DNA from: Candidatus Moraniibacteriota bacterium
GTDB taxonomy: Bacteria > Patescibacteriota > Minisyncoccia > Moranbacterales > UBA1568
Assembly: GCA_008012175.1 (NCBI GenBank)
Contig: SSEF01000027.1
Coordinates: 1-34,589, forward strand
DNA length: 34,589 nt
Reading direction: 5' to 3'
Shown here: positions 19,150 through 28,761 of the stretch, in pieces
Position numbering within the stretch: position 1 is the first letter of the stretch
How the letters are laid out: each line of letters begins with the position of its first letter
The notes under the pieces: model-generated
What the model saw: the letters and a program-made list of their open reading frames with translations, nothing else
Database searches by the model: none
Told to the model about the DNA's origin: nothing
Made by a program: the position numbers and the translations under genes

Positions 19150-20241
19150 CTACGGATCGGTAACGATACTTGGTGTTGAGTTAAAATTTACAACTGATTG
19201 CTGAACACCCGTGTACTTCCCCGTGCTCGAAGCGCTGCCACTCCATCCTCCGAGCTGCTGGTTTGCATTCCGCATGAATTGCGAACCTGGGCCGAGTTGT
19301 TGCTGTAGATCATTTCGAGCTCCGCGAATTTCTGAATCCACCTTTCCAAGCTCACGACTAATATTTTGGGACACCATTTCAAATCCTTTTTGATAGAGGT
19401 TAGTAATTGCTTGATTTGCAAATGCACCTGCTGCTGCTGCAATAAGCTCTCCCCAGTTTCCTGCTGCAGGAATAAGCTCCAGAGCAAGCGTCTGTGTTTG
19501 GGCTGTAACATCGGCTATAACTGATCCCGGAGAAACGGTTTTCCCGTTTATTTCAACACCCGTAAATCCCTGTCCGGCAATCGCCTTTGTTTTGGAAATT
19601 TCCTGTTGTTGATTAATTCTCCTTTGCGTCTCCTCCTTTATTTTAAGACTCAGCGCAAGCGGACTATTGCAATCAGAGGAAACCACGGCATTCAGTATGC
19701 GCCAATCGCCCTCTCCAAGAGAGAGCATTACATTTGAGGTGTACTGATCGAGATTATACTTGCACCTATCTGCAGCAAAGGCGGCATTCACCTCAGCATT
19801 GAGATAATTCATGTAGTTCATCCCGAGCTGCTGGAGACTCCCGCCCGCAACAACATAATTGAGTGCCGAACTCTTCCCATCCGTCACAGCCGTGAGGAGG
19901 TCATTCATATAAATCATCCCTTCATCCAGGGCTGCTCCATATATGTATTCCTTGTAGTCCGTGATAAAAGCTGCTTTCTTAGACGACCCCCCCGCAATAA
20001 GTCTGTTTGCGGCATCGCGTGCCATTTCAACTGCAACACGTTTCGCAACACCCAAAAGCATAGCCTGGATCTGTTCCCAAATTGTTTCAAGAGCCTGCTT
20101 CAAGAGCGAACTTGCTATACTTTCCCCCCAAACGCCTGCCCGAACTGGAAGCGGAACTGATGTTGAAAAAAATATACTACACAACAAAAAAACAGCGATT
20201 GATTTTCTAAAACGGTTTGGGTATATTGCCAGCCTATGCAT
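19150..20241 (-). CDS. Secreted hypothetical protein
   Basis: 363 aa with signal peptide FRKSIAVFLLCSIFFSTSVPLPVRAG. Confidence 0.8.
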   Translation of the reverse strand: MHRLAIYPNRFRKSIAVFLLCSIFFSTSVPLPVRAGVWGESIASSLLKQALETIWEQIQAMLLGVAKRVAVEMARDAANRLIAGGSSKKAAFITDYKEYIYGAALDEGMIYMNDLLTAVTDGKSSALNYVVAGGSLQQLGMNYMNYLNAEVNAAFAADRCKYNLDQYTSNVMLSLGEGDWRILNAVVSSDCNSPLALSLKIKEETQRRINQQQEISKTKAIAGQGFTGVEINGKTVSPGSVIADVTAQTQTLALELIPAAGNWGELIAAAAGAFANQAITNLYQKGFEMVSQNISRELGKVDSEIRGARNDLQQQLGPGSQFMRNANQQLGGWSGSASSTGKYTGVQQSVVNFNSTPSIVTDP

Positions 20242-20251
20242 AGCTTACTGC

Positions 20252-21250
20252 CTAGATATCAAGTGGTATATTCTCAACCCCAATATCAACGAGTTTATTT
20301 TGTGTCTCACTTGTAAAAGTATCAAAGGCCATAAGAAAACCCTGTATTTTCGAAAACATAAGCATTTGGCCAAGCGGATCGTCCGTGGGGATTGTTATCT
20401 TCAGCGACTGTTTAAGATTTGAGGCAAATGCCAGCATTTTTACTGCCTTTACGTGCGTATCAAGCATATTTTCTGGGACTTCTACATCATTCACTTCATC
20501 AAGTGCCTTCTTGCTTCGCTCTTCAAGATCATCAAGATAGGAATAATCTCCTGTTGCCAGGCCCATGACCACCTGTTTCCCAGCATCAAGCATGAATGCT
20601 TTCAGCGCCTGAGAATCACGAATCTGGATTGGTGCATTTGAAATCAGTATATAACTTACCAGGGTCAAATACTCAACGGTATCCTGTCGTTTTCTCTCAA
20701 GTAGATCTTCCTCAGAAAGTCCAGATTCGAGCTGCTTAATTTTTATTAAAGAAGTATCAACCTCAGGTAAAACTATTTCTTCCTGATTATCCAAAGAGAG
20801 CTTTGTAATAACAGCATTTAGATCTTCGCTTGTGATCTCAGCATCTGTTCCTTTTTCTGAAATAACACCAATCAACTCTTCAGTGGCTTGGTCGGTCAGG
20901 TTCATGACCTGGGTATCAATATCAGTATTAACTTCCTGAACTTCTTCTACAACAACCCGATCACCGGGCGCTGACTTAAGCGGATCAAATCCTCCTTCAA
21001 TTTCGATTCCGTCACTATAGCCATCACCATCCGTATCCGCGACATCTGGATCCGTTCCATAAATTTTCTCCTCTTCGTTTGAAAGACCGTCCGTATCGAT
21101 GTCGTCAAACGCAACACGCCCACTCAATGAAGCCTCATCGGCAATGGCATACATCCACGAACTTGCGGAGCAAAGGAAAATAAACAACAGAAAACCCCAG
21201 CGTAAGTTGCTTTTTGTTTGTGATAAACCCATATGGCTTGAGTATATCAC
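20252..21250 (-). CDS. Secreted hypothetical protein with thrombospondin type-3-like Ca2+-binding repeats
   Basis: DDIDTDGLSNEEEKIYGTDPDVADTDGDGYSDGIEIEGGFDPL after an N-terminal hydrophobic segment. Confidence 0.82.
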   Translation of the reverse strand: MIYSSHMGLSQTKSNLRWGFLLFIFLCSASSWMYAIADEASLSGRVAFDDIDTDGLSNEEEKIYGTDPDVADTDGDGYSDGIEIEGGFDPLKSAPGDRVVVEEVQEVNTDIDTQVMNLTDQATEELIGVISEKGTDAEITSEDLNAVITKLSLDNQEEIVLPEVDTSLIKIKQLESGLSEEDLLERKRQDTVEYLTLVSYILISNAPIQIRDSQALKAFMLDAGKQVVMGLATGDYSYLDDLEERSKKALDEVNDVEVPENMLDTHVKAVKMLAFASNLKQSLKITIPTDDPLGQMLMFSKIQGFLMAFDTFTSETQNKLVDIGVENIPLDI

Positions 21251-21432
21251 AATAAGTTATTTTCAAAAGACTCATCCTTTTTTAGGAGATCAATGATCAA
21301 ATGAATAACTATATATACCCCGCACTTCATTTTCTTTAAAATTTTATTCAGTATTTTCTTTTTTAAAGAAATACATTACTACCACCACTTCTCTTATTTA
21401 GATCGGTCTTCTGTGCTCTATAAATAAAAATA

Positions 21433-22749
21433 CTAATAAATATTATACAGTGTATTAGTATTTTTGTCAATATATAGAGCGAGTGTAGAAATTAAAATAA
21501 CTGCTGTCCCCTGATAAATATCCCAAGCAAAATGATCTACAGAAATAATAGTTAAAGCAAATATCAAGAAAATTGCTAGATGATCTATATTTCCACGTGG
21601 AACATTATTAATAGTGTTTAAAAAAATAATTAAAAATATGATCGATATAAAAATTCCTGTTTCTTTTAAAAAAATAGCCGGAACGAAATGAATAGGTTCA
21701 TAATTCCACCAATCCGATGATAGTTTATCGTAGGATACTCTATATGTTCCTATTCCCGATCCAACTAAAAACTCTTTTTTTGTAAAGCTTGACTGAAGAA
21801 TAGCCTGATCAATTCTTGTTACTAAAGATTGCTTAGAATCATCATTTATCAAAATTAGAAAAGAAACTGCGGAAACCATAAAAAGAAGCAATGCATATAC
21901 TAAATGTTTCACGTGGAACAAGTGAATTTTTTCATTTATAAAATTTAAAATTATAATAAAAAATAGGATTATAGATATTTTTGATTGTGAAATAAGGATA
22001 GTAAAGAATGATATAAATAAAAAATATAAAATAAATGAACGTTTCACGTGGAACAAATGATATTTTATTGCATATATTAAAAATACCAATGCCGAAAGAG
22101 CATAGGCTGCTAAAATATTTGGATGAAGAAAAGTTCCATAGGCTCTTATATAAGTATTTGAAAATAGATGAAATTTAGCAACATTTTCTTTATCTATTGA
22201 AATAATTGATTCATTCAGTACATTTAAACCTACAGAAGATTGATTTATGATCTGAGCAAAAGATATTAGAAACTGGAAAGATAAACTTATCAGCAGAATA
22301 AGAAATACTGAATATAAGAATTTTGTTCCACGTGAAACATATAGTTTGAAAATAAGATACAAAAAAATAATAAAAGAAAGATAGTGTAGTATTGAAATTA
22401 GAGAGAGAATCTTATCAATCGAAAGAAGAACATTAACAATTATGCAGGCTGTTAATATAAGCACTAGTAGCTTATTCTGTTTCACGTGGAACATTTCAAA
22501 AATTTTTGAAAAAAAATCTAAGATAGTTGACTTATTTACTATTTTATATTCTAATATATGTATAATGAGTGCAGAAAACACAAAAATCTCGCCTAAGTAA
22601 ATAGATATATCCATGTATTCATTGAATGATTCGCTCCATTCACTTCGATTCGGATCAAAAATTATCCGCCAAGAAAATGGTATTTGCCATATATAAACAT
22701 AGAGGAATACTTCCTCAATTGATTTCAGGTGATTACTGATGGATTTCAT
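21433..22749 (-). CDS. O-antigen ligase/polymerase-like polytopic membrane protein
   Basis: 438 aa, many TM segments, Wzy/WaaL-like layout; strongly AT-rich. Confidence 0.75.
   Translation of the reverse strand: MKSISNHLKSIEEVFLYVYIWQIPFSWRIIFDPNRSEWSESFNEYMDISIYLGEIFVFSALIIHILEYKIVNKSTILDFFSKIFEMFHVKQNKLLVLILTACIIVNVLLSIDKILSLISILHYLSFIIFLYLIFKLYVSRGTKFLYSVFLILLISLSFQFLISFAQIINQSSVGLNVLNESIISIDKENVAKFHLFSNTYIRAYGTFLHPNILAAYALSALVFLIYAIKYHLFHVKRSFILYFLFISFFTILISQSKISIILFFIIILNFINEKIHLFHVKHLVYALLLFMVSAVSFLILINDDSKQSLVTRIDQAILQSSFTKKEFLVGSGIGTYRVSYDKLSSDWWNYEPIHFVPAIFLKETGIFISIIFLIIFLNTINNVPRGNIDHLAIFLIFALTIISVDHFAWDIYQGTAVILISTLALYIDKNTNTLYNIY
21589..21604. promoter_or_regulatory. parS: parS-like site 1
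   Basis: ATTTCCACGTGGAACA; CACGTG core with one perfect half site. Confidence 0.65.
21905..21920. promoter_or_regulatory. parS: parS-like site 2
   Basis: TGTTTCACGTGGAACA; matches the TGTTNCACGTGAAACA-type consensus apart from the wobble position. Confidence 0.88.
22040..22055. promoter_or_regulatory. parS: parS-like site 3
   Basis: CGTTTCACGTGGAACA. Confidence 0.82.
22324..22339. promoter_or_regulatory. parS: parS-like site 4
   Basis: TGTTCCACGTGAAACA, exact consensus-type parS. Confidence 0.9.
22478..22493. promoter_or_regulatory. parS: parS-like site 5
   Basis: TGTTTCACGTGGAACA. Confidence 0.88.
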
Positions 22750-22848
22750 ATGGCCCTCTAGTATAGCGCATACTAGAAATGGCGTAATTATTGACGAATC
22801 AGCGAATTTCAGTATGATTGTAAGGAGTCATCATAACCTTATATACTT

Positions 22849-22924
22849 GGGCCATTAGCTCATTTGGTAGAGCACTTCCATGGCATGGAAGGGGTGACCG
22901 GTTCGAATCCGGTATGGTCCACCA
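22849..22924 (+). tRNA. tRNA-Ala(GGC)
   Basis: GGGCCAT TAGCTCATTTGGTAGAGCA CTTCC ATGGCAT GGAAG ... GGTTCGAATCC ... ATGGTCC ACCA (encoded CCA). Confidence 0.95.
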
Positions 22925-23037
22925 ATAGGCCAAAATAGGGCCTTTTTTACTTATATAGAGCACACGTATTCGCCGCCCTCTCTGGTACAATACACTTGTC
23001 TTGCCAGCACCGTGTTTTTCCAGTACAGTACCGAGTT

Positions 23038-23109
23038 GCCCCTATAGCTCAATGGATAGAGCTATCCCGTCCTAAGGGAGAGATCTGGGTTCGATTCCTG
23101 GTGGGGGCA
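23038..23109 (+). tRNA. tRNA-Arg(CCT)
   Basis: GCCCCTA TAGCTCAATGGATAGAGC ... TCCC GTCCTAA GGGA ... GGTTCGATTCC ... TGGGGGC. Confidence 0.93.
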
Positions 23110-23111
23110 CT

Positions 23112-23456
23112 ATGATGCACAATAGGATTATCCAATTAAACGATCTTATCCGCGACCTCCTTGGGGAGATTCTGACGCGTGAAATTTCTTTTAAGGAGGG
23201 CGTCATTGTCACTCTCACAAAGGTTGATACTGCCCGAAACCTGCGAGTAACACATGTTTTCTTGAGTGTTTTTCCAGCAAAAGATCGCGACTATGCCATG
23301 AAGACCATTGAACATGAGCGGCGAAATATTCAACACCTCTTTCATGAACGGCTAGCGACTCGGCCACTGCCGACAATCATCTTTGAGCTCGATACAACCG
23401 AAGAAAAGGCCGACGAAGTAGAGCACTTGCTCCAGGAGATACGGAAGGGCCGATGA
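23112..23456 (+). CDS. rbfA: Ribosome-binding factor A
   Basis: LNDLIRDLLGEILTREISFKEGVIVTLTKVDTARNLRVTHVFLSVFP ... RPLPTIIFELDTTEEKADEVEHLL. Confidence 0.9.
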   Translation: MMHNRIIQLNDLIRDLLGEILTREISFKEGVIVTLTKVDTARNLRVTHVFLSVFPAKDRDYAMKTIEHERRNIQHLFHERLATRPLPTIIFELDTTEEKADEVEHLLQEIRKGR

Positions 23457-23471
23457 TAGACGTACTGCGTT

Positions 23472-24431
23472 ATGCGATATTTTGGAAAAGAATTTAAAAC
23501 ACTCCACTTTGTCATCGAACAAGCAGGATCGATTCTCCTCGTGGCGCACAAGCGACCCGATCCTGATACCGTTGGTGCAAATCTCGCACTCAAGTACTAT
23601 CTCGAGTCTCTTGGAAAGCGTGTTGAAATTGCTTGTTACGATCCGTTTCCTGAAAACCTAAGCTCACTTTTTCATACGGATTTTCTTCATCCTGACCAAA
23701 TTAACCTCGCCTCTTTTGAGGCCATCATCGCAGCCGACTCGGTCGACCGAGGATTCCACTTGTTCCGAAACCGACTTCAAGAACGGCAAGTTGTCGCTCT
23801 TATCGATCACCATCCTGATATTGATCTAGTTGGTGACATCGTCATGATCGATCCAAAATACTCATCGTCGAGCGAGATCGTGTATCTCTTTTTTGTACAG
23901 ACGAAAGTCCATATCACCAAAGATATGGCAACAGCACTCCTCGCTGGCATCCTTTTTGATACAGGAAACTTTCAGCACTCGAGCGTGTCACCCCAAGTTA
24001 TGGATATTGCTTCGCACCTCATGAAACTCGGAGCGCCACTCACAAAGGTTTCAAACACGATCTTCGCCAACAAAAATATTTCGGCAATGAAGCTCTGGGG
24101 GAAGGCTCTTGAAAAAGCAAGGTTCATCCGAGAATCAGGGCTGCTCGTTACAGCTGTAACGCGATCGGATATCAGTGAGTGCGAGGCAACCCCAGACGAT
24201 ATCTATCAAGTCGCATCAATTCTTTCCACTGTTCCAGAGGCAAAGTTCGCACTTGTCCTATCAGAACGCGATGAAGAAACCGTGCGGGGAAGTCTACGCG
24301 CCTCAGAGCATCATGGCGTTGATGTCTCCCTGATCGCTCACAAGCTCGGAGGAGGTGGGCATAAGCTTGCAAGCGGATTTGAGGTAAAAGGAAAAATCAT
24401 GGAGTCAGCCGAGGGTTGGCATATTACTTAA
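23472..24431 (+). CDS. DHH/DHHA1 family phosphoesterase (NrnA-like)
   Basis: ILLVAHKRPDPDTVGANLAL, IAADSVDR, VALIDHHPDI, GGGGHKLASGFEV. Confidence 0.93.
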   Translation: MRYFGKEFKTLHFVIEQAGSILLVAHKRPDPDTVGANLALKYYLESLGKRVEIACYDPFPENLSSLFHTDFLHPDQINLASFEAIIAADSVDRGFHLFRNRLQERQVVALIDHHPDIDLVGDIVMIDPKYSSSSEIVYLFFVQTKVHITKDMATALLAGILFDTGNFQHSSVSPQVMDIASHLMKLGAPLTKVSNTIFANKNISAMKLWGKALEKARFIRESGLLVTAVTRSDISECEATPDDIYQVASILSTVPEAKFALVLSERDEETVRGSLRASEHHGVDVSLIAHKLGGGGHKLASGFEVKGKIMESAEGWHIT

Positions 24432-24442
24432 GTCATCGTTCT

Positions 24443-25036
24443 ATGGCTGATACCTCCAAGATCGACCAATTAAAAGTCCTGAATGCCCGGATGATACTGG
24501 AGTGCCCCTGTACACTCCGAGATACTGCTACTCAGGCGGTTCCGGGAGATGGCAATGCGGACGCTGATATTCTCTTCATTGGTGAAGCACCCGGAAAAAA
24601 TGAGGATGAGCAGGGGATCCCATTTGTCGGCGCGGCAGGAAAATTCCTCTCCGAGATGCTGGACGGTATCGGTCTCAGGCGCGAGGATATCTATATCACC
24701 AATGTGGTGAAGTATCGCCCACCCAATAATCGAGATCCTTTGCCGGAAGAGATCGCTGCCTGCATGCCCTGGCTTCATGAACAGATCAAAATCATCGAAC
24801 CGAAAATGATCGTGACGCTCGGCCGGCACGCGATGGAGCACTTCATTCCTGGAAAGAAAATTTCCGAGGTGCATGGACAAGCCTTCCGCCGGATGTTTCC
24901 TGATATCGGTCCGCAGGTTTTCTTCGCCCTCTATCATCCAGCGGCAGCGCTCTACAATGGTGGAATGCGTGGGACGCTCATGGAGGACTTCGGGAAGATA
25001 CCGCTTGTACTTAAGAAGCTCGAATCGGAAACATAA
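24443..25036 (+). CDS. Uracil-DNA glycosylase, type 4-like family
   Basis: DILFIGEAPGKNEDEQGIPFVGAAGKFLSEMLDGIGL, ITNVVKYRPPNNRDPLPEEIAACMPWL, FALYHPAAAL. Confidence 0.95.
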   Translation: MADTSKIDQLKVLNARMILECPCTLRDTATQAVPGDGNADADILFIGEAPGKNEDEQGIPFVGAAGKFLSEMLDGIGLRREDIYITNVVKYRPPNNRDPLPEEIAACMPWLHEQIKIIEPKMIVTLGRHAMEHFIPGKKISEVHGQAFRRMFPDIGPQVFFALYHPAAALYNGGMRGTLMEDFGKIPLVLKKLESET

Positions 25037-25059
25037 AATCCCGATAGAGTCGGGATTTT
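25035..25059. terminator. Intrinsic terminator (bidirectional form)
   Basis: AAAATCCCGA-tagag-TCGGGATTTT. Confidence 0.8.
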
Positions 25060-25079
25060 ATGTTTGGGCGATCTGACAA

Positions 25080-26186
25080 TCACTGCTTCCGCTCGAGCGT
25101 AAAAAAGACCACTTCCTGGGCAGTACCGAAGCGCTGCGGGGGACCCCAGCTTCCCGCGCCGCTTGTCGTATAAACAAATGCATCGCCATATGACTTCAAA
25201 CCAAAATCAAATCCTTTGTATACAAACCAAGTAATGAGACTGAATGGCCACATCTGCCCCTCATGGGTATGGCCATGGAGCGTCAGGTCGGCGCCGCCGC
25301 CAACAAGCTCTCCGATGTTCCGAGGGACATGCTTCAGCGCTATGGTCGGCATATCATCTTTCAGCATGAGATGCATCATGACCATTTCAGTCGCTTCGGG
25401 CGTCCGAGTCGTGACAAAATCGAGACCGACGATCTGAAGGCCTTCGAGCTCGACACGCCTGTCATTGATCACCCGGAACCCGGCTGCTTCAAGCGAGCGA
25501 AGGAATCCAATCGTATCGCCGTACTCCTCGTGATTTCCTGAAACAAAATACGAAGGGATGCGAGAAGTGATTGACCTAAAAGGAGCCGTGACAAGATCGG
25601 CATCGATGGGTGGACCGTCGAAGTAATCCCCCCCCATGAGGATGAGAGACGGATCCTCGTTGGAGATGAGTCCGGCAATATCCCGCGCCGTCCGTTCACG
25701 ATGAATATTTCCAAAATGCGAGTCGGCAAAGAACGCAATTTTTTTTCCAACCCAGTAATCAGGCAGGTTCGGCAATAGAACTGTGAGATGCTTCGGATGG
25801 ACCTGGAAGCCACTCCAGAGCGCAAAGCCATTCAATCCAAGTGCTGTCATGAAACACACGAGGGCTACCCAGGAAGAAACGGTTCCTCCGAAAGAATCGA
25901 AAATAATCGAAATGAGAGAGAGTACCACAGCCGCAAGGAACAGGAGGTGCACCGTACCAAGCCACATAGCAGCATAAAAATATGCAGTCCTGGTCACATC
26001 TCCCGGAAAGAGACGGGTAAGGATATTTGAGACGAGAAAAGAGAAGGAGAGTGCGATGACTATCGAAAAAAAGACTGTGCGAGAATGTCCGACGAGCGGC
26101 CAGTAGTTGTCGAGAACGCGCCAAACCACCCAATGGACAAAGGTGATGATCGATTGGATGACGATGAGAAAAGCGGCGATACCCAT
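25080..26186 (-). CDS. Membrane-anchored metallophosphoesterase
   Basis: KIAFFADSHFGNIHRER, LMGGDYFDG, FVSGNHEEYGD, TLHGHTHEGQMWP; start moved to MGIAAFLIV because the longer ORF overlaps tRNA-Leu. Confidence 0.9.
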   Translation of the reverse strand: MGIAAFLIVIQSIITFVHWVVWRVLDNYWPLVGHSRTVFFSIVIALSFSFLVSNILTRLFPGDVTRTAYFYAAMWLGTVHLLFLAAVVLSLISIIFDSFGGTVSSWVALVCFMTALGLNGFALWSGFQVHPKHLTVLLPNLPDYWVGKKIAFFADSHFGNIHRERTARDIAGLISNEDPSLILMGGDYFDGPPIDADLVTAPFRSITSRIPSYFVSGNHEEYGDTIGFLRSLEAAGFRVINDRRVELEGLQIVGLDFVTTRTPEATEMVMMHLMLKDDMPTIALKHVPRNIGELVGGGADLTLHGHTHEGQMWPFSLITWFVYKGFDFGLKSYGDAFVYTTSGAGSWGPPQRFGTAQEVVFFTLERKQ

Positions 26187-26204
26187 ATTTTGTATTTCAA
26201 GCTG

Positions 26205-26288
26205 TGCCGCGGGAGAGACTCGAACTCTCATGGCTTTTAAGGCCCGCGGATTTTAAGTCCGCTGCGTATACCATTCCGCCACCGCGGC
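26205..26288 (-). tRNA. tRNA-Leu(TAA), intronless
   Basis: Reverse complement GCCGCGG TGGCGGAATGGTATACGC AGCGGACTTAAAATCCGC ... AGAGTTCGAGTCTCT CCCGCGGCA. Confidence 0.93.
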
Positions 26289-26347
26289 AATTTTTCCCTG
26301 CGGCTTCTCTATTATATCCCAGGGAGGAGAAGCGAGGAGGTCGAATG

Positions 26348-26418
26348 AGGTCCGAAGCGGAGTTGAACCGCTGTACAGGGTTTTGCAGACCCTTGCCTAA
26401 CCGCTCGGCCATCGGACC
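26348..26418 (-). tRNA. tRNA-Cys(GCA)
   Basis: Reverse complement GGTCCGA TGGCCGAGCGGTTAGGC AAGGGTCTGCAAAACCCT GTACAGCGGTTCAACTCCGCTTCGGACC. Confidence 0.92.
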
Positions 26419-26470
26419 CGAACAGAACACTCTGAGCCTAGCAAAGCCGAAAGAGGGAGTCAATCGGATA

Positions 26471-26498
26471 AAAAGAGGGGCTTGTCAGCCCCTCTTTT
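26471..26498 (-). terminator. Intrinsic terminator
   Basis: AAAAGAGGGGC-ttgtca-GCCCCTCTTTT. Confidence 0.8.
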
Positions 26499-26500
26499 AA

Positions 26501-27040
26501 TTAATCTACAATTTCAGCTTCAAGGTGCTGGCGGCCGAAAGCAAACGCCTCACCCTTGGTCTCCATATAAATATCAATCTTATTTCCCTTGATAGCACCA
26601 CCACGGTCCTCGCAGCGATACACGCCCATGCCGTCGATAGCAATCTTGGCGCCGAAGGGAAAGTTTGGAGGACAAGCAAGTGTGCGATTTTCGGTTACCT
26701 TGAGACCGGAAGCCGTGATGCCATCGTCTTTGCCGCATTCATCAGCTGCCGCCGTATAGGCCGAAGCATTGATCGTAAAGCGCTTACCGACCTCGAGCTG
26801 GCCCCAAAGATGGGCCTGTTTTTCCTTCCAGCGAGCGAGCTTCTTCTCGTCAGCCGTCATTTCGCCCGTTGCTTTCACAACTGGCTTGCGCTTTTCCGTC
26901 CCGAAAGTCCAGATGAGAAGGAGCGGATCGGAGGCAATATCATAGCGAGAAGAGGAAACCTCGGGAAACGCCGCTTCAGCTGGCTGTGAAAAAATCACAG
27001 CCAACGTTATAAGAAGCAGGGGGAAATAAATAAAGCGCAT
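26501..27040 (-). CDS. Secreted 3D-domain (double-psi beta-barrel-like) protein
   Basis: Signal peptide, then INASAYTAAADECGKDDGITASGLKV ... FPFGAKIAIDGMGVYRCEDRGGAIKGNKIDIYMETKGEAFAFGRQ. Confidence 0.88.
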   Translation of the reverse strand: MRFIYFPLLLITLAVIFSQPAEAAFPEVSSSRYDIASDPLLLIWTFGTEKRKPVVKATGEMTADEKKLARWKEKQAHLWGQLEVGKRFTINASAYTAAADECGKDDGITASGLKVTENRTLACPPNFPFGAKIAIDGMGVYRCEDRGGAIKGNKIDIYMETKGEAFAFGRQHLEAEIVD

Positions 27041-27308
27041 AGAAAGCCCTTACACATAATCTGAGCGGTGAAGTATGGTAGAAACCGAATACTTACCGAT
27101 CAAGCCAGCCTTTTAAGCGTGACTTCATACATTAGCATATTTTTATATTTGTGTCAATACTAAAATGTTCTACTTCCAGATCACGTACTATTCTAAATAT
27201 GGATTTCAGCGCCTATATAAGCCATTTATTGAATTCTAAAAAGTATCTTTCCAAAATATCGAAAAAAAAAGACGCACTATTGTGCGCCTAACCTAACAAT
27301 TTTTGTTA

Positions 27309-27725
27309 CTATCGGATAACTTCCCGAAGTATTTTCACCACTTTTTGCGGCGTTGTCAATGCTTTTACGAGATAAAAGTGTGTTTCAAATTTTCCAGCTT
27401 TTTTGAAGGATTCCTGATCATCCGCATTGGAAAGAATGACGATCGGGATGCCGCGCAGCTTCACATCTCTCGAAATTTCATCGAGCACCTCGAAACCGTT
27501 CTTTTTCGGCATCTGGAGATCCAGAATGATAGCGTCTGGCCTGTGCTGACGAATCATTGCAAGACCCTCCTCACCATCACCAGCCAGAACTGCATCAAAG
27601 TTCTCACGACTCAGATTGAGAAGATAGATCTCCCGAAGATCCGCATCATCATCTATAACACAGATCTTTGGCCGTACAAATGGATGTTCGCTCATAGTGC
27701 CCACAGTATACCATATCCTGGGCAA
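27309..27725 (-). CDS. CheY-like response regulator receiver protein
   Basis: [64 protein letters not shown] ... [10 protein letters not shown]. Confidence 0.9.
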   Translation of the reverse strand: MPRIWYTVGTMSEHPFVRPKICVIDDDADLREIYLLNLSRENFDAVLAGDGEEGLAMIRQHRPDAIILDLQMPKKNGFEVLDEISRDVKLRGIPIVILSNADDQESFKKAGKFETHFYLVKALTTPQKVVKILREVIR

Positions 27726-27751
27726 TATTTTCAGAGTATACTGGATGCCGT

Positions 27752-28141
27752 ATGGCTTGGAACACCCTTGATGATAAAGTGCGCATCGTTGTCGAAGGAG
27801 GGACCGAGGCGCCGTTTTCCGGCGAGTACGATTCGCTCTTCGCGCCGGGCACCTATCTCTGCCGGCGCTGCAATGCGCCGCTCTATGATGCGCGGACGAA
27901 ATTCGATGCTGGTTGCGGTTGGCCCGCGTTCGACGACGACTTTCCTGGGGCTGTGAAGCGTCTCGTCGACGCCGACGGTCGTCGGACCGAGATCCGCTGT
28001 TCGCACTGCGACGCCCATCTCGGACATGTGTTCGAAGGGGAGCACCTCACATCCAAAGATACCCGACACTGCGTGAATTCACTATCGCTCCGCTTCGTCC
28101 CCGAAGGGAAGACGTTGCCGCCCATCCTGAATGAAGAATGA
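27752..28141 (+). CDS. msrB: Peptide methionine sulfoxide reductase B
   Basis: [46 protein letters not shown] ... [18 protein letters not shown] ... [13 protein letters not shown]. Confidence 0.97.
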   Translation: MAWNTLDDKVRIVVEGGTEAPFSGEYDSLFAPGTYLCRRCNAPLYDARTKFDAGCGWPAFDDDFPGAVKRLVDADGRRTEIRCSHCDAHLGHVFEGEHLTSKDTRHCVNSLSLRFVPEGKTLPPILNEE

Positions 28142-28691
28142 TCCTATGATGCAAAGAGTGGTTTTTGCTGGCGGCTGTTTCTGGTGCACCGAAGCGATCT
28201 ACAAGCGCCTCCGTGGAGTCGTCTCAGTTACGCCAGGGTATGCCGGAGGCGAGACGGAAAATCCTACCTACGAGGAAGTCTCGAGTGGAACAACTGGCCA
28301 TGCCGAAGCGATCCAGATCGAGTACGATTCAAATGTCATTGCGTACGAAAAGCTCCTCGCTATCTTTTTTCATACGCATGATCCGACGACCTTGAATCAG
28401 CAGGGGGCCGATGTCGGGACGCAGTATCGCTCGGCAATCTTCTATGCCGATGCAAACGAACAAGAAATCGCTGAACGAGTCGTGCAGGAAATAACCGATG
28501 AAAAAATCTATCCGGACAAAATCGTCACCGAAATCATACCCTTCACCAAGTTCTACCCTGCCGAGGATTACCATCGCGACTATTATGATCGCAATCGGTC
28601 CCAAGGTTTCTGCAGCATCGTCATCGGTCCGAAAATCGCCAAGCTCATGAAAGAGTACGCTGCGGACGTGAAGGACGAATTCAGGAAATAG
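28131..28691 (+). CDS. msrA: Peptide methionine sulfoxide reductase A
   Basis: [57 protein letters not shown]. Confidence 0.97.
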   Translation: MKNDPMMQRVVFAGGCFWCTEAIYKRLRGVVSVTPGYAGGETENPTYEEVSSGTTGHAEAIQIEYDSNVIAYEKLLAIFFHTHDPTTLNQQGADVGTQYRSAIFYADANEQEIAERVVQEITDEKIYPDKIVTEIIPFTKFYPAEDYHRDYYDRNRSQGFCSIVIGPKIAKLMKEYAADVKDEFRK

Positions 28692-28761
28692 TGTATACTA
28701 TTGGAAAGAAAAAGACGACTCCAAAAGATAGGCCGTCTTTTTTATTTCTCCAGCGCGCTCT

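Noticed and set aside
26187-26231. N-terminal extension of the metallophosphoesterase
   Set aside because: Overlaps tRNA-Leu(TAA); the hydrophobic N-terminus begins at MGIAAFLIV
28131-28141. msrB/msrA overlap as a gene fusion or frameshift
   Set aside because: A short overlap typical of translational coupling; both proteins are complete
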